From assembly GCF_000015825.1 (NCBI RefSeq), contig NC_009051.1, positions 1-64,000 on the forward strand: DNA of 64,000 nt, written 5' to 3'. Both the position numbers and the translations under genes were made by a program. Below the pieces are notes generated by a model that was given only the letters and a program-made list of their open reading frames with translations, did no database searches and was not told where the DNA came from. Source of the stretch: Methanoculleus marisnigri JR1 (GTDB taxonomy: Archaea; Halobacteriota; Methanomicrobia; Methanomicrobiales; Methanoculleaceae). Positions 1 to 8,791 of the stretch are shown piece after piece (positions within the stretch are counted from its first letter, which is position 1; every line of letters starts with the position of its first letter).

Positions 1-160
1 TTTTATCCTTTCTTCTTGCTCTGTTTCATTTTTTACCCCTTTTTGAATTCCTTTGCCCTTTTTTACTCCTTTTTCTTCCTCTGTTTATCCCCGATTTTCT
101 TTTAATCTCTCGGATTTCTTTTTCCTTTTCTCTCCTCGCTTTGTTTTTTCTCTAAATTAA
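1..160. other. T-rich block, possible DNA-unwinding element of the replication origin
   Basis: The top strand is made of T-runs separated by short C-containing words such as CTTTTTTACTCC, with very few purines, in a genome that is otherwise GC-rich. It lies just upstream of two origin recognition boxes and orc1/cdc6, which is where a duplex-unwinding element is expected. No ORF with normal codon use is visible. The window starts inside it, so its left limit is unknown. An alternative is simply a polypyrimidine intergenic stretch. Confidence 0.5.
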
Positions 161-225
161 TACGGTAAACCTTTATACCTTGAATTTCAGAGGTACACAT
201 GACTATTGTCATCGGTTTTGAATGA

Positions 226-246
226 ACGATACACACGGTGTATCGT
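226..246. promoter_or_regulatory. Perfect 9-bp inverted repeat upstream of orc1/cdc6
   Basis: ACGATACAC and GTGTATCGT flank a 3-base spacer. The element lies between the T-rich block and the first origin box, so it could be an operator for the orc1 promoter or an extra origin element. A TATA-like word (CTTTATACC) is about 50 bases upstream. Confidence 0.5.
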
Positions 247-253
247 CATCAGG

Positions 254-275
254 TTTCCACTCGAAACAAAGGGGT
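254..275 (+). other. Origin recognition box 1 (Orc1/Cdc6 binding site)
   Basis: The core TCCACTCGAAACAAAGGGGT matches the archaeal ORB pattern (TCCANTGGAAACNAAGGGGT) with one or two differences. It is followed by a GATCCCGTC word that also follows box 4. Confidence 0.8.
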
Positions 276-369
276 CGGGGCGATCCCGTCCGGGTCCCTT
301 GATCTGCCCTCCAAGACTCCCCCCAACTCGACCGGTTTATCGGGATCTCCCGGCGATCCAATGCTCGAA

Positions 370-392
370 GTTCCACTGGAAACGAAGGGGTT
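370..392 (+). other. Origin recognition box 2 (Orc1/Cdc6 binding site)
   Basis: The core TTCCACTGGAAACGAAGGGG is an almost exact archaeal ORB. It has the same orientation as box 1 and lies about 75 bases upstream of the chosen orc1 start. Confidence 0.85.
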
Positions 393-468
393 ATCTGTCC
401 CTAAAGCGATCATATTAAGAGACCTCGACACGAAAATTTCCTGCCCTGCTTCCCTCCTCGGTGACATC

Positions 469-1752
469 ATGTCGGACGATAAAACGAGCCCTATGGGGTT
501 ATTCAAAAAATACCTGACCAATAGACGTATATTCAAGAATAGAGAAGTCCTCCGCCACAACTATCGTCCCCAGATCCTGCCTCACCGGAAGCCGCAGATC
601 GACGAGATCGCTTCGATTCTCGCACCCGCCCTCACGAACGAGACCCCGTCAAACATCCTCATCTACGGCAAGACCGGGACCGGGAAGACGGCTTCGGTCC
701 GGTACGTGGGAACGGAGCTCGAGAACGCGAGCGCTCTTGCCGGGACGAAGTGCAAGATCGTCCACCTCAACTGCGAGGTGATCGACACCCAGTACCGGGT
801 CCTCGCCCAGATCGCGAACGGCCTCGACAACGCCGATGAGCACCCGAGCGACAGCACCAGGAGCCACATCCCCATGACCGGGTGGCCGACCGACCAGGTC
901 TACATGGAGCTCAAGAACCAGCTCGAGAGCAGCGGCGGGGTCATGGTCATCATCCTCGACGAGATCGACAAACTCGTCAAAAAGAGCGGCGACGACACCC
1001 TCTACAACCTCACCCGGATCAACTCCGACCTGAAGTTCGCGAAGGTCAGCATCATCGGGATCTCAAACGACCTCCGGTTCACCGATTTCCTGGACCCCCG
1101 GGTCCTCTCCTCGCTCTCCGAAGAGGAGATTGTCTTCCCCCCCTACAACGCCCCGCAGCTCTGCGACATCCTCCAGCAGAGGGCGGAGATGGCGTTCGTC
1201 GAGGGCGCGCTCGACGAGACGGTCATCCCCCTCTGTGCCGCGCTCGCGGCACAGGAGCACGGCGACGCCCGGCGGGCGCTCGACCTGCTCCGGGTCTCGG
1301 GCGAACTCGCGGACCGCGAGAACGCCTCGGGCGTGGCCGAGAAGCATGTCCGGATGGCCCAGGAGAAGATCGAGACCGACAGCATGGTGGAGTGCATCTC
1401 CACCCTTCCGACCCAGAGCAAGGCGGTCCTCTACGCGATGCTGATCCTCGAGCAGATGGGTAAGAGGATCTTCACGAGCGGCGAGGTCACGGTGGTCTAC
1501 CGTGAGATCGCCCGGATCATCGACCTCGACGTCCTGACGCACCGCCGGATCACCGACCTCATCTCCGAACTCAACATGCTCGGCGTCATCAACACCCGGG
1601 TCATCTCACGGGGCCGCTACGGCCGGACGAAGGAGATGTGGTTCGATGCAGCGACGAGCAAGATCGAGGAGGTCGTCACCCGCGACCCGAGGCTCGACGA
1701 CGAGAGGCTCAAGAAACTCGACGTCAACCGATTGAGAGCAATGTTCAGGTGA
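469..1752 (+). CDS. cdc6: Orc1/Cdc6 family replication initiator
   Basis: Binds origin recognition boxes and starts chromosome replication by loading the MCM helicase. The 427-residue protein has Walker A GKTGTGKT at about 67-74 and Walker B with DEID at about 164-167. A sensor-1 region (GISNDLRF) follows, and a C-terminal winged-helix domain with the RHRRITDLI-like region comes last. I chose the ATG at 469 because the family starts close to the NYRPQILPHR region. An open frame extends back to 238, but it runs through the two origin boxes and reads like non-coding DNA. The gene is flanked by origin boxes upstream (254-392) and again after two further genes (3526-3765), which is typical of an archaeal origin-linked initiator. 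The lrp-like gene follows after 4 bases. Confidence 0.97.
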   Translation: MSDDKTSPMGLFKKYLTNRRIFKNREVLRHNYRPQILPHRKPQIDEIASILAPALTNETPSNILIYGKTGTGKTASVRYVGTELENASALAGTKCKIVHLNCEVIDTQYRVLAQIANGLDNADEHPSDSTRSHIPMTGWPTDQVYMELKNQLESSGGVMVIILDEIDKLVKKSGDDTLYNLTRINSDLKFAKVSIIGISNDLRFTDFLDPRVLSSLSEEEIVFPPYNAPQLCDILQQRAEMAFVEGALDETVIPLCAALAAQEHGDARRALDLLRVSGELADRENASGVAEKHVRMAQEKIETDSMVECISTLPTQSKAVLYAMLILEQMGKRIFTSGEVTVVYREIARIIDLDVLTHRRITDLISELNMLGVINTRVISRGRYGRTKEMWFDAATSKIEEVVTRDPRLDDERLKKLDVNRLRAMFR

Positions 1753-1756
1753 AACC

Positions 1757-2248
1757 ATGGACGAAAAGGACCGTATCCTCCTCCATCTCCTGGAGGAGAA
1801 CTGCCGCACCCCCGTAAGCGAACTCGCGGTGCTGGCCGAGATGAGCGAGCAGGACGTGAAGGATCGGATCGGCCGGCTGGAAGTGGCAGGCGCCATCCGC
1901 CGCTACGGGGCGGTTGTCGACTGGGAGCGGGCCGGCGACGGAAACGTCGCTGCAGTGCTCGAACTCAAAGTCTCGCCCGAGCGGGACTTCGGCTACGACC
2001 GGATCGCCGAGCGGATCACCCGGTTCCCGCAGGTCCGGTCGCTCCGCCTGATGACTGGCGCGTACGACCTTCAGATCCTGGTCACCGGGCCGAGCATGCA
2101 CGAGATCGCGCGGTTCGTCTCCGAGCAGATCGCCCCGATGGACCGGATCCGGGAGACGGCGACGCACATCATCATGAAGACCTACAAGGAGAACGGCACC
2201 ACCTTCGCCGAGCGCGAAGAGGTCGAGCGGCTCCCCTACTCATTCTGA
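1757..2248 (+). CDS. Lrp/AsnC family transcriptional regulator
   Basis: A 163-residue regulator with an N-terminal winged helix-turn-helix (about residues 1-50, DRILLHLLEENCRTPVSELA) and a C-terminal RAM ligand-sensing domain (about 65-150, with LMTGAYDLQILVTG). Lrp/AsnC proteins act as octamers or dimers that sense amino acids. It starts 4 bases after orc1 and ends 10 bases before the chosen aminotransferase start, so it probably shares a transcript with both. A role in tuning the neighbouring aminotransferase is inferred from this pairing, which recurs in methanogens. Confidence 0.93.
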   Translation: MDEKDRILLHLLEENCRTPVSELAVLAEMSEQDVKDRIGRLEVAGAIRRYGAVVDWERAGDGNVAAVLELKVSPERDFGYDRIAERITRFPQVRSLRLMTGAYDLQILVTGPSMHEIARFVSEQIAPMDRIRETATHIIMKTYKENGTTFAEREEVERLPYSF

Positions 2249-2258
2249 GGTGAGACGT

Positions 2259-3419
2259 TTGAGAGATTTCGTCTCGAAACGGGCCCGCGCCATACCTCCT
2301 TCGGGTATCCGGAAGTTCTTCGATATCGCCCAGACGATGGAAGACGTCATATCCCTGGGCGTCGGCGAGCCGGACTTCGTGACGCCCTGGTGCGTCTGCG
2401 AGGCGTCCATCTACTCCATCGAACAGGGGTCGACCGCCTACACCTCGAACAAGGGGACGCCCCGGCTTCGGGCCGCCATCAGCCGCTACCTCGATACCCG
2501 CTTTTCCACGCACTACGATCCCGAGGCGGAGATCATCGTCACCTGCGGCGTCTCGGAGGCGGCCGATATCGCCATCCGGGCCGTCACGGATCCCGGCGAC
2601 GAGATCCTGGTCGCCGAGCCCTGCTATGTCTCCTACAACCCCTGCGTCTCTCTTGCCGGAGGAACCCCGGTGCCCGTTCTCTGCCGGGCGGAGGACGAGT
2701 TCCGGCTGACGGCCGATGCGCTCGCGGAGAGCATCACCCCGCGGACGAAGGCACTGATTGCAAACTTCCCGAACAACCCCACCGGCGGGGTGATGGAGGA
2801 GGCGGACTGGCACGCGATCGCCGATCTCCTGGTCGACCACGACCTCCTCCTCATCAGCGACGAGGTTTATGCCGAGCTCACCTACGACGGCGACCATTTC
2901 TCACCGGCAAGGATCCCCGAACTCCGCGAGCGTACGATCACCCTGAACGGGTTCTCGAAGGCTTTCGCCATGACCGGGTGGCGGATCGGTTACCTCTGCG
3001 CTCCCCCCGAGATCGCCGCGGCGGCCCTGAAGATCCACCAGTACGTTGCGCTCTGCGCTCCTGTCATGGGGCAGATCGCGGCTTATGAAGCGCTCCGGAA
3101 CGGGGAGGCCGAGAAGGATGCGATGGTCCGGGAGTACCGTCTCCGGCGCAACCTCTTCGTCGACGGGCTGAACAAACTCGGTCTTGTCTGCCACGTCCCG
3201 AAAGGTGCGTTCTATGCCTTCCCGTCGGTGGAGAGCACCGGCATGACCGATGTCGAGTTCGCGGAGGGGCTTTTACGCGAGCAGCACGTCGCGGTCGTTC
3301 CGGGGAGCGCTCTCGGCCCCTCCGGCGCCGGGCACGTACGGTGCGCCTACGCCGTCTCGCGCGACGATCTCAAAGAGGCGCTCTCCCGGATGGGGGCCTT
3401 TTTGGGGTCAGTAAAATAA
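2259..3419 (+). CDS. Class I/II PLP-dependent aminotransferase (AspB-like)
   Basis: Transfers amino groups between amino acids and 2-oxo acids using pyridoxal phosphate. Visible family marks are NFPNNPTGG, the SDEVYAELTYDG region with the PLP-binding Asp and Tyr, and the Schiff-base lysine in [16 protein letters not shown]. The 386-residue length is normal. I chose the TTG at 2259 because GAGGTGAG sits at the right distance upstream; the GTG at 2250 lies inside that ribosome binding site. The substrate cannot be read from sequence. A paralog lies at 55148-56278. Confidence 0.92.
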   Translation: MRDFVSKRARAIPPSGIRKFFDIAQTMEDVISLGVGEPDFVTPWCVCEASIYSIEQGSTAYTSNKGTPRLRAAISRYLDTRFSTHYDPEAEIIVTCGVSEAADIAIRAVTDPGDEILVAEPCYVSYNPCVSLAGGTPVPVLCRAEDEFRLTADALAESITPRTKALIANFPNNPTGGVMEEADWHAIADLLVDHDLLLISDEVYAELTYDGDHFSPARIPELRERTITLNGFSKAFAMTGWRIGYLCAPPEIAAAALKIHQYVALCAPVMGQIAAYEALRNGEAEKDAMVREYRLRRNLFVDGLNKLGLVCHVPKGAFYAFPSVESTGMTDVEFAEGLLREQHVAVVPGSALGPSGAGHVRCAYAVSRDDLKEALSRMGAFLGSVK

Positions 3420-3525
3420 AAATACCTCCATAAATATCTCCAAATGAAAATCGAAACTCTTTTATGAGATATCTCTGCATGGGCAACCGTCAGTTTGTTG
3501 TCCGACAGAGGAACGACAGGTGGAG

Positions 3526-3548
3526 AACCCCTTTATTTCCACTGGAGA
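3526..3548 (-). other. Origin recognition box 3, inverted
   Basis: On the minus strand the core reads TCCAGTGGAAATAAAGGGGT, an ORB with one A-to-T change in the GAAAC word. It is oriented opposite to box 4, giving the divergent arrangement usual at archaeal origins. Confidence 0.8.
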
Positions 3549-3743
3549 TGTGGATTTATTCGGGGATTTTGGCTGACCGGGATCCCCGTGTGCCCGTATC
3601 GGAAATATGCATTCAGTCGCCCAAACCCCGGGCAGATCTCCGGGTTCGCATCCGCGCTCCGGCCAATGGATCTGCTGACAGATCGGCATACCGCCCCGGA
3701 GGGAAAACTCGATGCGTCAGCCGGTGATCCCTCTGAGACGAAA

Positions 3744-3765
3744 ATTCCACTGGAAACAAAGGGGT
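3744..3765 (+). other. Origin recognition box 4
   Basis: The core TTCCACTGGAAACAAAGGGG is followed by TCAAGATCCCGTC, which resembles the sequence after box 1. It is a strong match to the archaeal ORB. Confidence 0.85.
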
Positions 3766-4065
3766 CAAGATCCCGTCGGTGATCGTGTCGGGGCCGATCC
3801 GCAGAAACCAGGGTTGATATACAATGACCTCTGCCGCTGGAAACCGGAGATATACGCGAATATCGCGGTGCAGCGCCGGAGATACTCGACCTGCACCCTG
3901 CACCTGCCCGGACATCTTCCGCGCCTCCTCCCCGGGCGCGGGCCGCTGGTGCGGACGCTGCAGGGGTTGCTGAAACCCGGTTGCCTTTAAACCGGGTGGC
4001 CGCACTCCCGGTATCAGATTGTAACGTTTATCAGCATGTATCACTCCATCCTACTTGATAGAACA

Positions 4066-5076
4066 ATGAGTTGTACTATTATCGTCGGCGGGTTCTTTGG
4101 TGACGAGGGAAAAGGAAAAATCGTGGCCCACATCGCTCACCAGGACAGACCATCCATCATCTCCCGGGGCGGGGTCGGCCCGAACGCAGGGCATACCGTC
4201 TGCATCGGAGAGAAGGAGTACGGAGTTCGGATGGTTCCCTCGGGGTTCGTCTACCCGGAAGCGACCCTCATGATCGGGAGCGGCGTGCTCGTCGATCCTC
4301 GTGTCTTTCTGCGGGAAGTCGACCTGGTCGGCGTCCGGGACAGGATCTTTGTCGACGGACGGTGCGGGGTCATCGAAGAGGATCACATCGCGCGGGACAA
4401 GGCGAGCGACCATCTCAGTAAGAAGATCGGGAGCACCGGAACCGGGTGCGGCCCGGCCAACGCCGACCGTGTCCTCCGGACATCGCGGCAGGCGAAAGAC
4501 GTCCCGGAGCTCGCGGGGTTCATCACCGACGTGGCCGAGGATGTCAACCGTGCTCTCGATAGCGACGAGGTGGTTCTCCTCGAGGGGACCCAGGGCTTCG
4601 GAATCTCGCTCTACTTCGGAACCTACCCGTTCGTGACGAGCAAGGATACCTCCGCCTCGCAGATCGCCGCCGACAACGGCGTCGGCCCGACCAGGGTCGA
4701 CGACGTCATCGTCGTCTTCAAGGCCTACCCGACCCGGGTCGGGGAGGGGCCCTTCTCCACCGAGATGTCGGCGGCGCGGTCGCACGAGCTCGGGATCGAG
4801 GAGTTCGGCACTGTCACCCATCGCCAGCGCCGCATCGGCACCTGGGACGGGAAGATGGCGCGGTACTCGGCGATGATCAACGGGTGCACCCAGGCTGCGA
4901 TCACCGGGATCGACCGGGTCGATCCGGCCTGTTTCGGCGCGACGGAGTACGATCAGCTGACGAAAGCGGCACGCGACTTCATCACGCAGGCCGAAAAAGA
5001 CATCGGCAAACCGGTCACCCTGATCTCGACGGGCCCCGAGATGTCCCAGATCATCGATCTTCGGAGCGAACTATGA
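4066..5076 (+). CDS. purA: Adenylosuccinate synthetase
   Basis: Joins IMP and aspartate with GTP hydrolysis in AMP synthesis. The N-terminal GTP-binding loop is plain (GGFFGDEGKGK, about residues 8-18). The GPNAGHTV motif and the TQGFGISLYFGTYPFVTS region follow. At 336 residues it is the shortened archaeal form rather than the roughly 430-residue bacterial enzyme. The ATG at 4066 begins the MSCTIIVGG start usual for the family; upstream in-frame ATGs precede any sensible protein. It overlaps the next gene by ATGA. Confidence 0.96.
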   Translation: MSCTIIVGGFFGDEGKGKIVAHIAHQDRPSIISRGGVGPNAGHTVCIGEKEYGVRMVPSGFVYPEATLMIGSGVLVDPRVFLREVDLVGVRDRIFVDGRCGVIEEDHIARDKASDHLSKKIGSTGTGCGPANADRVLRTSRQAKDVPELAGFITDVAEDVNRALDSDEVVLLEGTQGFGISLYFGTYPFVTSKDTSASQIAADNGVGPTRVDDVIVVFKAYPTRVGEGPFSTEMSAARSHELGIEEFGTVTHRQRRIGTWDGKMARYSAMINGCTQAAITGIDRVDPACFGATEYDQLTKAARDFITQAEKDIGKPVTLISTGPEMSQIIDLRSEL

Positions 5077-5258
5077 GAAAAAACCTGATGGAGATACTCT
5101 GCTGTCCGGTCTGCAAGGGCGAACTCGAGCTGACCGTGACCGAAGAGAGCGGTGAGGAGGTGCTGGAGGGGACTCTCCGGTGCGCGGCGTGCAGCGTCGA
5201 CTACCCCATCAGCGAGGGTATCCCGAACCTCCTCCCGCAGACCGCCTGTGAGGACTGA
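5073..5258 (+). CDS. Trm112 family small zinc-ribbon protein
   Basis: A 61-residue protein with the CCPVCKGEL and LRCAACSVDYPISEGIPNLLP motifs of the Trm112/YcaR family. Its four cysteines would form a zinc ribbon. Trm112 proteins activate class I methyltransferases that modify tRNA, rRNA and release factors. The ATG overlaps the purA stop (ATGA), so the two are translationally coupled. Which methyltransferase it partners cannot be told from this window. Confidence 0.88.
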   Translation: MRKNLMEILCCPVCKGELELTVTEESGEEVLEGTLRCAACSVDYPISEGIPNLLPQTACED

Positions 5259-5266
5259 TTGCGCCG

Positions 5267-5791
5267 ATGACGGAGATTCATCTCAACCGCCGGGGGATTA
5301 ACTCCATCGAGGTTCCGGACGAGGTAGAGGCAACGCCGGGGAGCGACCTCGTCCTCCGGATTATCAACCACGGGTCGCCGCTTCACATCACCCTCGCCTC
5401 CCCGAACTCCTCGGCCTTCACCGGCTTTTTTCACGAGAACCTCTACGTGAGCAGATCCGAGGAGTTCTCCATCCCCATCCGGGAGAACGGCTACCCCGGC
5501 ACCTTCAATATCGAGGTCATCGCCGGGTACGGCACCCGGAAGGCGGAGTTCCGGGTCGTCGTCAGGGAGCGGGCGGCACCGGAGCCCGAGCCGGTCGAGG
5601 TTCCGGCAACTCCTGCCGTTCCGGCGACCTCGATGCGATGGCGTTCGTCCGTCCCGGTTCTTCTCCTCGCCGCCGCCGCCCTGGTTCTCTACGTGCTCTG
5701 GCTGGTCTACCGGGTGGATCTCTTAAACGCCGCTGCGTTCGCGGTGCTGCTCATCGGGGTCGTCCTCGCATGGCTGCGGCAGCGGTCGTAG
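5267..5791 (+). CDS. Membrane protein with a soluble beta-rich N-terminal domain
   Basis: A 174-residue protein that I do not assign to a named family. Residues 1-100 look like one beta-sandwich domain (alternating hydrophobic strands, many Gly/Asn turns). A Pro/Glu/Val-rich linker (about 105-120) follows, then two hydrophobic helices (about 128-148 and 153-171). The N-terminus lacks a signal peptide, so the soluble domain may be cytoplasmic. It starts 8 bases after the Trm112-like gene and overlaps cbiB by 22 bases. A DUF7524-type haloarchaeal protein is a possible relative. Confidence 0.75.
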   Translation: MTEIHLNRRGINSIEVPDEVEATPGSDLVLRIINHGSPLHITLASPNSSAFTGFFHENLYVSRSEEFSIPIRENGYPGTFNIEVIAGYGTRKAEFRVVVRERAAPEPEPVEVPATPAVPATSMRWRSSVPVLLLAAAALVLYVLWLVYRVDLLNAAAFAVLLIGVVLAWLRQRS

Positions 5792-6690
5792 TCGCCGCGT
5801 CGTTGCTGGTGGACCGGCTGGTCGGCGACCCGCACTCACGCTACCACCCGGTGGCAATCCTCGGCCGGTTCATTGGGTGGTGGGGGGTCCCGGCCCGCTA
5901 CCCGCCCGGCATCCAGCGGGTTGCCGGGGTTGCGGGAGCCGTCCTGACCGTCGCGCTCTTTGCCGCCCCGTTTGCGCTCGTCCAGTTCGCGGCCCCCTGG
6001 TACCTCTATCTTCTCCTCGCGCCCTTCCTGCTCAAGACCTGTCTCGCCTGGCGGGCGCTCGAGGAGCATGCCGCCGCCGTGGTCCAGGCGCTCGATGACG
6101 GCGGGATCGATGCGGGCCGCTGCGAGGTCGGGATGATGGTGAGCCGGGATACGGCGCGCCTCGATCCCGAGCACGTCCTCTCGGCCGCGTATGAATCGAT
6201 GACCGAGAACCTTGTCGACAGCATCGTCTCCCCGCTCTTCTACTTCGGGCTCTTCGGGCTTACCGGGGCTGCAGCCTTCCGGGCGGTCAACACCCTGGAC
6301 GCCATGCTCGGCTACCGCGACGAGCGGCTCCGGCTCGGGTGGTTCCCCGCCCGCGCCGACGATATCGCAAACTTCGTCCCGGCGCGGCTGACCGGCCTCA
6401 TCCTTCTCGCCTACTTTGCGGCGAAAGGCCGGTTCGGACCGGCCTGGGCGGCCCTTCGCCGCGACGCGAAGAAACGCCCCGGATTCAACGGCGGGATCCC
6501 GATGGCCGTCATTGCCGGCGGCGTCGGCGTCCGGCTCGAGAAGCCCGGTGCCTACACCATCGGGGACCCGGAGCGGACCCTTGCGGAGGCTGGCGCCGGG
6601 ATCGTCCGTGCGGTCCGTGCGGCGACGATCATCTTTGCGATCCTGGAGATCGCCGCACTATTTTTATTGTGGTCAATGAGCTATACATAG
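5770..6690 (+). CDS. cbiB: Adenosylcobinamide-phosphate synthase
   Basis: Membrane enzyme that attaches the aminopropanol (phosphate) arm to adenosylcobyric acid in cobamide synthesis. The family start [22 protein letters not shown] is present, followed by the VSRDTA and [11 protein letters not shown] motifs and DAMLGYR. Several hydrophobic helices span the 306 residues. The ATG at 5770 lies inside the end of the previous gene but gives the standard family N-terminus. Methanogens need cobamides for methyl transfer. The gene is close to pdxS but otherwise apart from other cobamide genes; the CobN-like protein is at 34686-39425. Confidence 0.95.
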   Translation: MAAAAVVVAASLLVDRLVGDPHSRYHPVAILGRFIGWWGVPARYPPGIQRVAGVAGAVLTVALFAAPFALVQFAAPWYLYLLLAPFLLKTCLAWRALEEHAAAVVQALDDGGIDAGRCEVGMMVSRDTARLDPEHVLSAAYESMTENLVDSIVSPLFYFGLFGLTGAAAFRAVNTLDAMLGYRDERLRLGWFPARADDIANFVPARLTGLILLAYFAAKGRFGPAWAALRRDAKKRPGFNGGIPMAVIAGGVGVRLEKPGAYTIGDPERTLAEAGAGIVRAVRAATIIFAILEIAALFLLWSMSYT

Positions 6691-6695
6691 AAGTA

Positions 6696-7592
6696 ATGAA
6701 ACTCGAGGAACTGAGATTTGGCACCGAGCTGATCAAGCGCGGCTTTGCGTCGATGCAGAAGGGCGGCGTCATCATGGACGTCGTCAACGCAGAGCAGGCG
6801 CAGCTCGCCGAAGAGGCCGGTGCCGTCGCCGTCATGGCGCTTGAGAGAGTCCCTGCCGATATCAGGGCGGCCGGTGGCGTGGCCCGTATGGCCGACCCAC
6901 AGAAGATCGTCGAGATCATCGATGCTGTCTCCATCCCGGTGATGGGGAAGGCCCGGATCGGCCACTTCGTCGAGGCGCAGATGCTGGAAGCCCTCGGCGT
7001 GGACATGGTCGACGAGAGCGAGGTCCTGACCCCGGCCGACGAGCAGTTCCATATCGATAAGACCGGTTTTGGTGTCCCGTTCGTCTGCGGCGCCCGGAAC
7101 CTCGGGGAGGCGCTGCGCCGTATCAACGAGGGAGCGGCGATGATCCGGACGAAGGGCGAGGCCGGCACCGGCAACGTCGTGGAGGCGGTCCGCCACATGC
7201 GGGCGATCATGGGCGGGATCCGGGCGCTGAAAGGCCTCTCCAGCCAGGAGCTCGTCGACTGCGCCCGAGATATCGAGGCGCCCGTGGAACTCGTCATCGA
7301 GTGCGCACAGCGCGGCCGCCTCCCCGTGGTGAACTTCTCCGCGGGCGGGATCGCGACGCCTGCCGACGCGGCGCTGATGATGCAGCTCGGCGCCGACGGG
7401 GTCTTCGTCGGGTCGGGCATCTTCAAGTCCACGAACCCCGAGGCGACCGCCCGGGCGATCGTGGAGGCGGTCAACCACTACGACGACGCAAAGGTCATCG
7501 CCGAAGTAAGCAGGGGCCTTGGGGCTGCGATGAAGGGCCTCGACGTCCATCTCCTCCGCGAAGACGAGGTGCTGCAGACCCGTGGGCGTTAA
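6696..7592 (+). CDS. pdxS: Pyridoxal 5'-phosphate synthase, synthase subunit
   Basis: Builds PLP from ribose 5-phosphate, glyceraldehyde 3-phosphate and ammonia supplied by PdxT. The 298-residue (beta/alpha)8 barrel has the [13 protein letters not shown] start with the catalytic Asp at 28, the imine-forming lysine in [10 protein letters not shown] at about 85, and the second active-site lysine in [12 protein letters not shown]. The ATG at 6696 gives the normal family start. It overlaps pdxT by 11 bases, as expected for subunits of one complex. Confidence 0.97.
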   Translation: MKLEELRFGTELIKRGFASMQKGGVIMDVVNAEQAQLAEEAGAVAVMALERVPADIRAAGGVARMADPQKIVEIIDAVSIPVMGKARIGHFVEAQMLEALGVDMVDESEVLTPADEQFHIDKTGFGVPFVCGARNLGEALRRINEGAAMIRTKGEAGTGNVVEAVRHMRAIMGGIRALKGLSSQELVDCARDIEAPVELVIECAQRGRLPVVNFSAGGIATPADAALMMQLGADGVFVGSGIFKSTNPEATARAIVEAVNHYDDAKVIAEVSRGLGAAMKGLDVHLLREDEVLQTRGR

Positions 7593-8160
7593 GGTCGGCG
7601 TTCTCGCGCTCCAGGGCGACGTCGCCGAGCATATCGCGGCGTTCCGGGAGGCTCTCGCGGAGAGGCCGGGCTCATCGGTCGCGCCGATCCGGCGCGCGGA
7701 AGACCTTGCGGACCTCGACGCGCTCGCGATACCGGGTGGAGAGTCGACGACGATCTCCCGGCTGATGGGAAAAAACGGGCTCTATGAGCCGGTTGCGGAG
7801 TTTGAGGGCGGGGTCTTTGCCACCTGCGCGGGAATGGTCCTTTCCGCCGACCGGGTGGACGACCCCCGGGTCCGGCCCCTCTCCCTCATCCCGATGCACG
7901 TGGCGAGGAACGCCTTCGGGCGGCAGGTCGACTCCCGCGAGACGATGCTCGAGGTTGCCGGGCTTGCCGAACCTTTTCGCGCGGTCTTCATCCGGGCGCC
8001 GGTGGCGACGGAGGCCGGGGATGGCGTCGAGGTGCTTGCCCGCATCCCGGAGGGGATTGTCGCCGTCCGGCACGGCCGGCACATGGCGTTCGCCTTCCAC
8101 CCGGAGCTCGGCGGGGACCTCCGCCTGCACCGGGTATTTTTAGAGGGGCTTGAGGTATAG
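7582..8160 (+). CDS. pdxT: Pyridoxal 5'-phosphate synthase, glutaminase subunit
   Basis: Hydrolyses glutamine and channels ammonia to PdxS. The class I glutamine amidotransferase triad is visible as Cys82 in FATCAGMVL and His173/Glu175 in [13 protein letters not shown] forms the oxyanion loop. The 192-residue length is normal. It starts with GTG at 7582 inside pdxS, giving VGVLALQGD at the N-terminus. It ends 8 bases before the convergent arsR gene. Confidence 0.96.
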   Translation: MGVKVGVLALQGDVAEHIAAFREALAERPGSSVAPIRRAEDLADLDALAIPGGESTTISRLMGKNGLYEPVAEFEGGVFATCAGMVLSADRVDDPRVRPLSLIPMHVARNAFGRQVDSRETMLEVAGLAEPFRAVFIRAPVATEAGDGVEVLARIPEGIVAVRHGRHMAFAFHPELGGDLRLHRVFLEGLEV

Positions 8161-8168
8161 GCCCCGGT

Positions 8169-8582
8169 TCACTCTTTTTCCCGGTCTTTGGCGGTGCCTA
8201 TCCGCCGAGCCCATACAGCGCCCCCGAGATCGGTGAGGCTGTAGATGATCCAGTTCCCCTGCGCCTCGCCGGCGACGAGCCCGGCCTTCTTCAGAACCGC
8301 GAGGTGGTAGGAGAGCTTCGAGTCCGCTATCCCGAGCACCTCCCGTATGACGCAGACACAGAGGGGCTGGACGGCGAGCATCGCGAGGATCTTCAAGCGG
8401 AGGGGGTCGGCGAGTGCGCGAAAGAGGGCGCTCTCCCTTTCCAGGGCCTCGTTCCCCGGCAGCCGCTCCATCAGTCCCGCGATGCCGCCGCACCGGCAGA
8501 GCGCCTCCTCGATCCCTTCCGGGAGGGCCATCGATTCCTGCCTGCGCGTAGTGTTCTCTTCCAACCCGGACTCAGACCCCAT
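8169..8582 (-). CDS. ArsR family transcriptional repressor, copy 1
   Basis: A 137-residue winged-helix metal or metalloid sensor. ALADPLRLKILAML begins the helix-turn-helix core, and Cys75/Cys77 in PLCVCVI match the recognition-helix thiolate site of ArsR/SmtB proteins. An extra pair, Cys29/Cys31 (CRCGGIAG), lies N-terminal. The ATG at 8582 abuts a TTTCA-N8-TGAAA inverted repeat; an internal ATG at 8528 is an alternative start. The paralog at 9940-10323 is about 75 percent identical by eye, with long identical DNA runs, so this is a recent duplication. Likely role: autoregulation and control of the permease/redox genes to 14526. Confidence 0.93.
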   Translation of the reverse strand: MGSESGLEENTTRRQESMALPEGIEEALCRCGGIAGLMERLPGNEALERESALFRALADPLRLKILAMLAVQPLCVCVIREVLGIADSKLSYHLAVLKKAGLVAGEAQGNWIIYSLTDLGGAVWARRIGTAKDREKE

Positions 8583-8583
8583 G

Positions 8584-8601
8584 TTTCAAGCAGTTATGAA
8601 A
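8584..8601. promoter_or_regulatory. Probable ArsR operator at the copy 1 promoter
   Basis: TTTCA and TGAAA are separated by 8 bases. A TATA-like box (GATATATAAG at 8610-8619) lies upstream on the coding strand of arsR copy 1, so the repeat would cover the transcription start. The same spacing recurs at 10343-10360 and 10560-10577. Confidence 0.75.
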
Positions 8602-8791
8602 TGACAGCCGATATATAAGCACCGATCGGCCGGGAAAGCCTGCGCTGCCCCACCGGAACCTCAACGGCCAATTCCCCTTTTTCCACCCCCGGCCGGACCT
8701 ATTTCAAACATTGCAGAGACCTCAACCCTAATGCCGGCATGCCGCCAATCTAAAATTCAAACAAATTTAAAATACCTGCGGATGCGATTGA

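Larger units (their letters stand above)
3420..4065. other. Second origin-like intergenic region
   Basis: This stretch of about 645 bases between the aminotransferase and purA has no ORF with coding character. It holds two clear origin recognition boxes (3526-3548 on the minus strand and 3744-3765 on the plus strand) and an AT-rich start (3415-3470). With 1-468 it brackets the orc1 block, so replication could fire from either side. A TATA-like word for purA lies just before 4066. Confidence 0.7.

Noticed and set aside
238-468. Upstream extension of orc1/cdc6
   Set aside because: It runs through two origin recognition boxes, has atypical codons and no family similarity; the normal start is at 469.
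3826-3850. Fifth origin box (CCGCTGGAAACCGGAG)
   Set aside because: Only the TGGAAAC core matches; the AAGGGGT part is missing.
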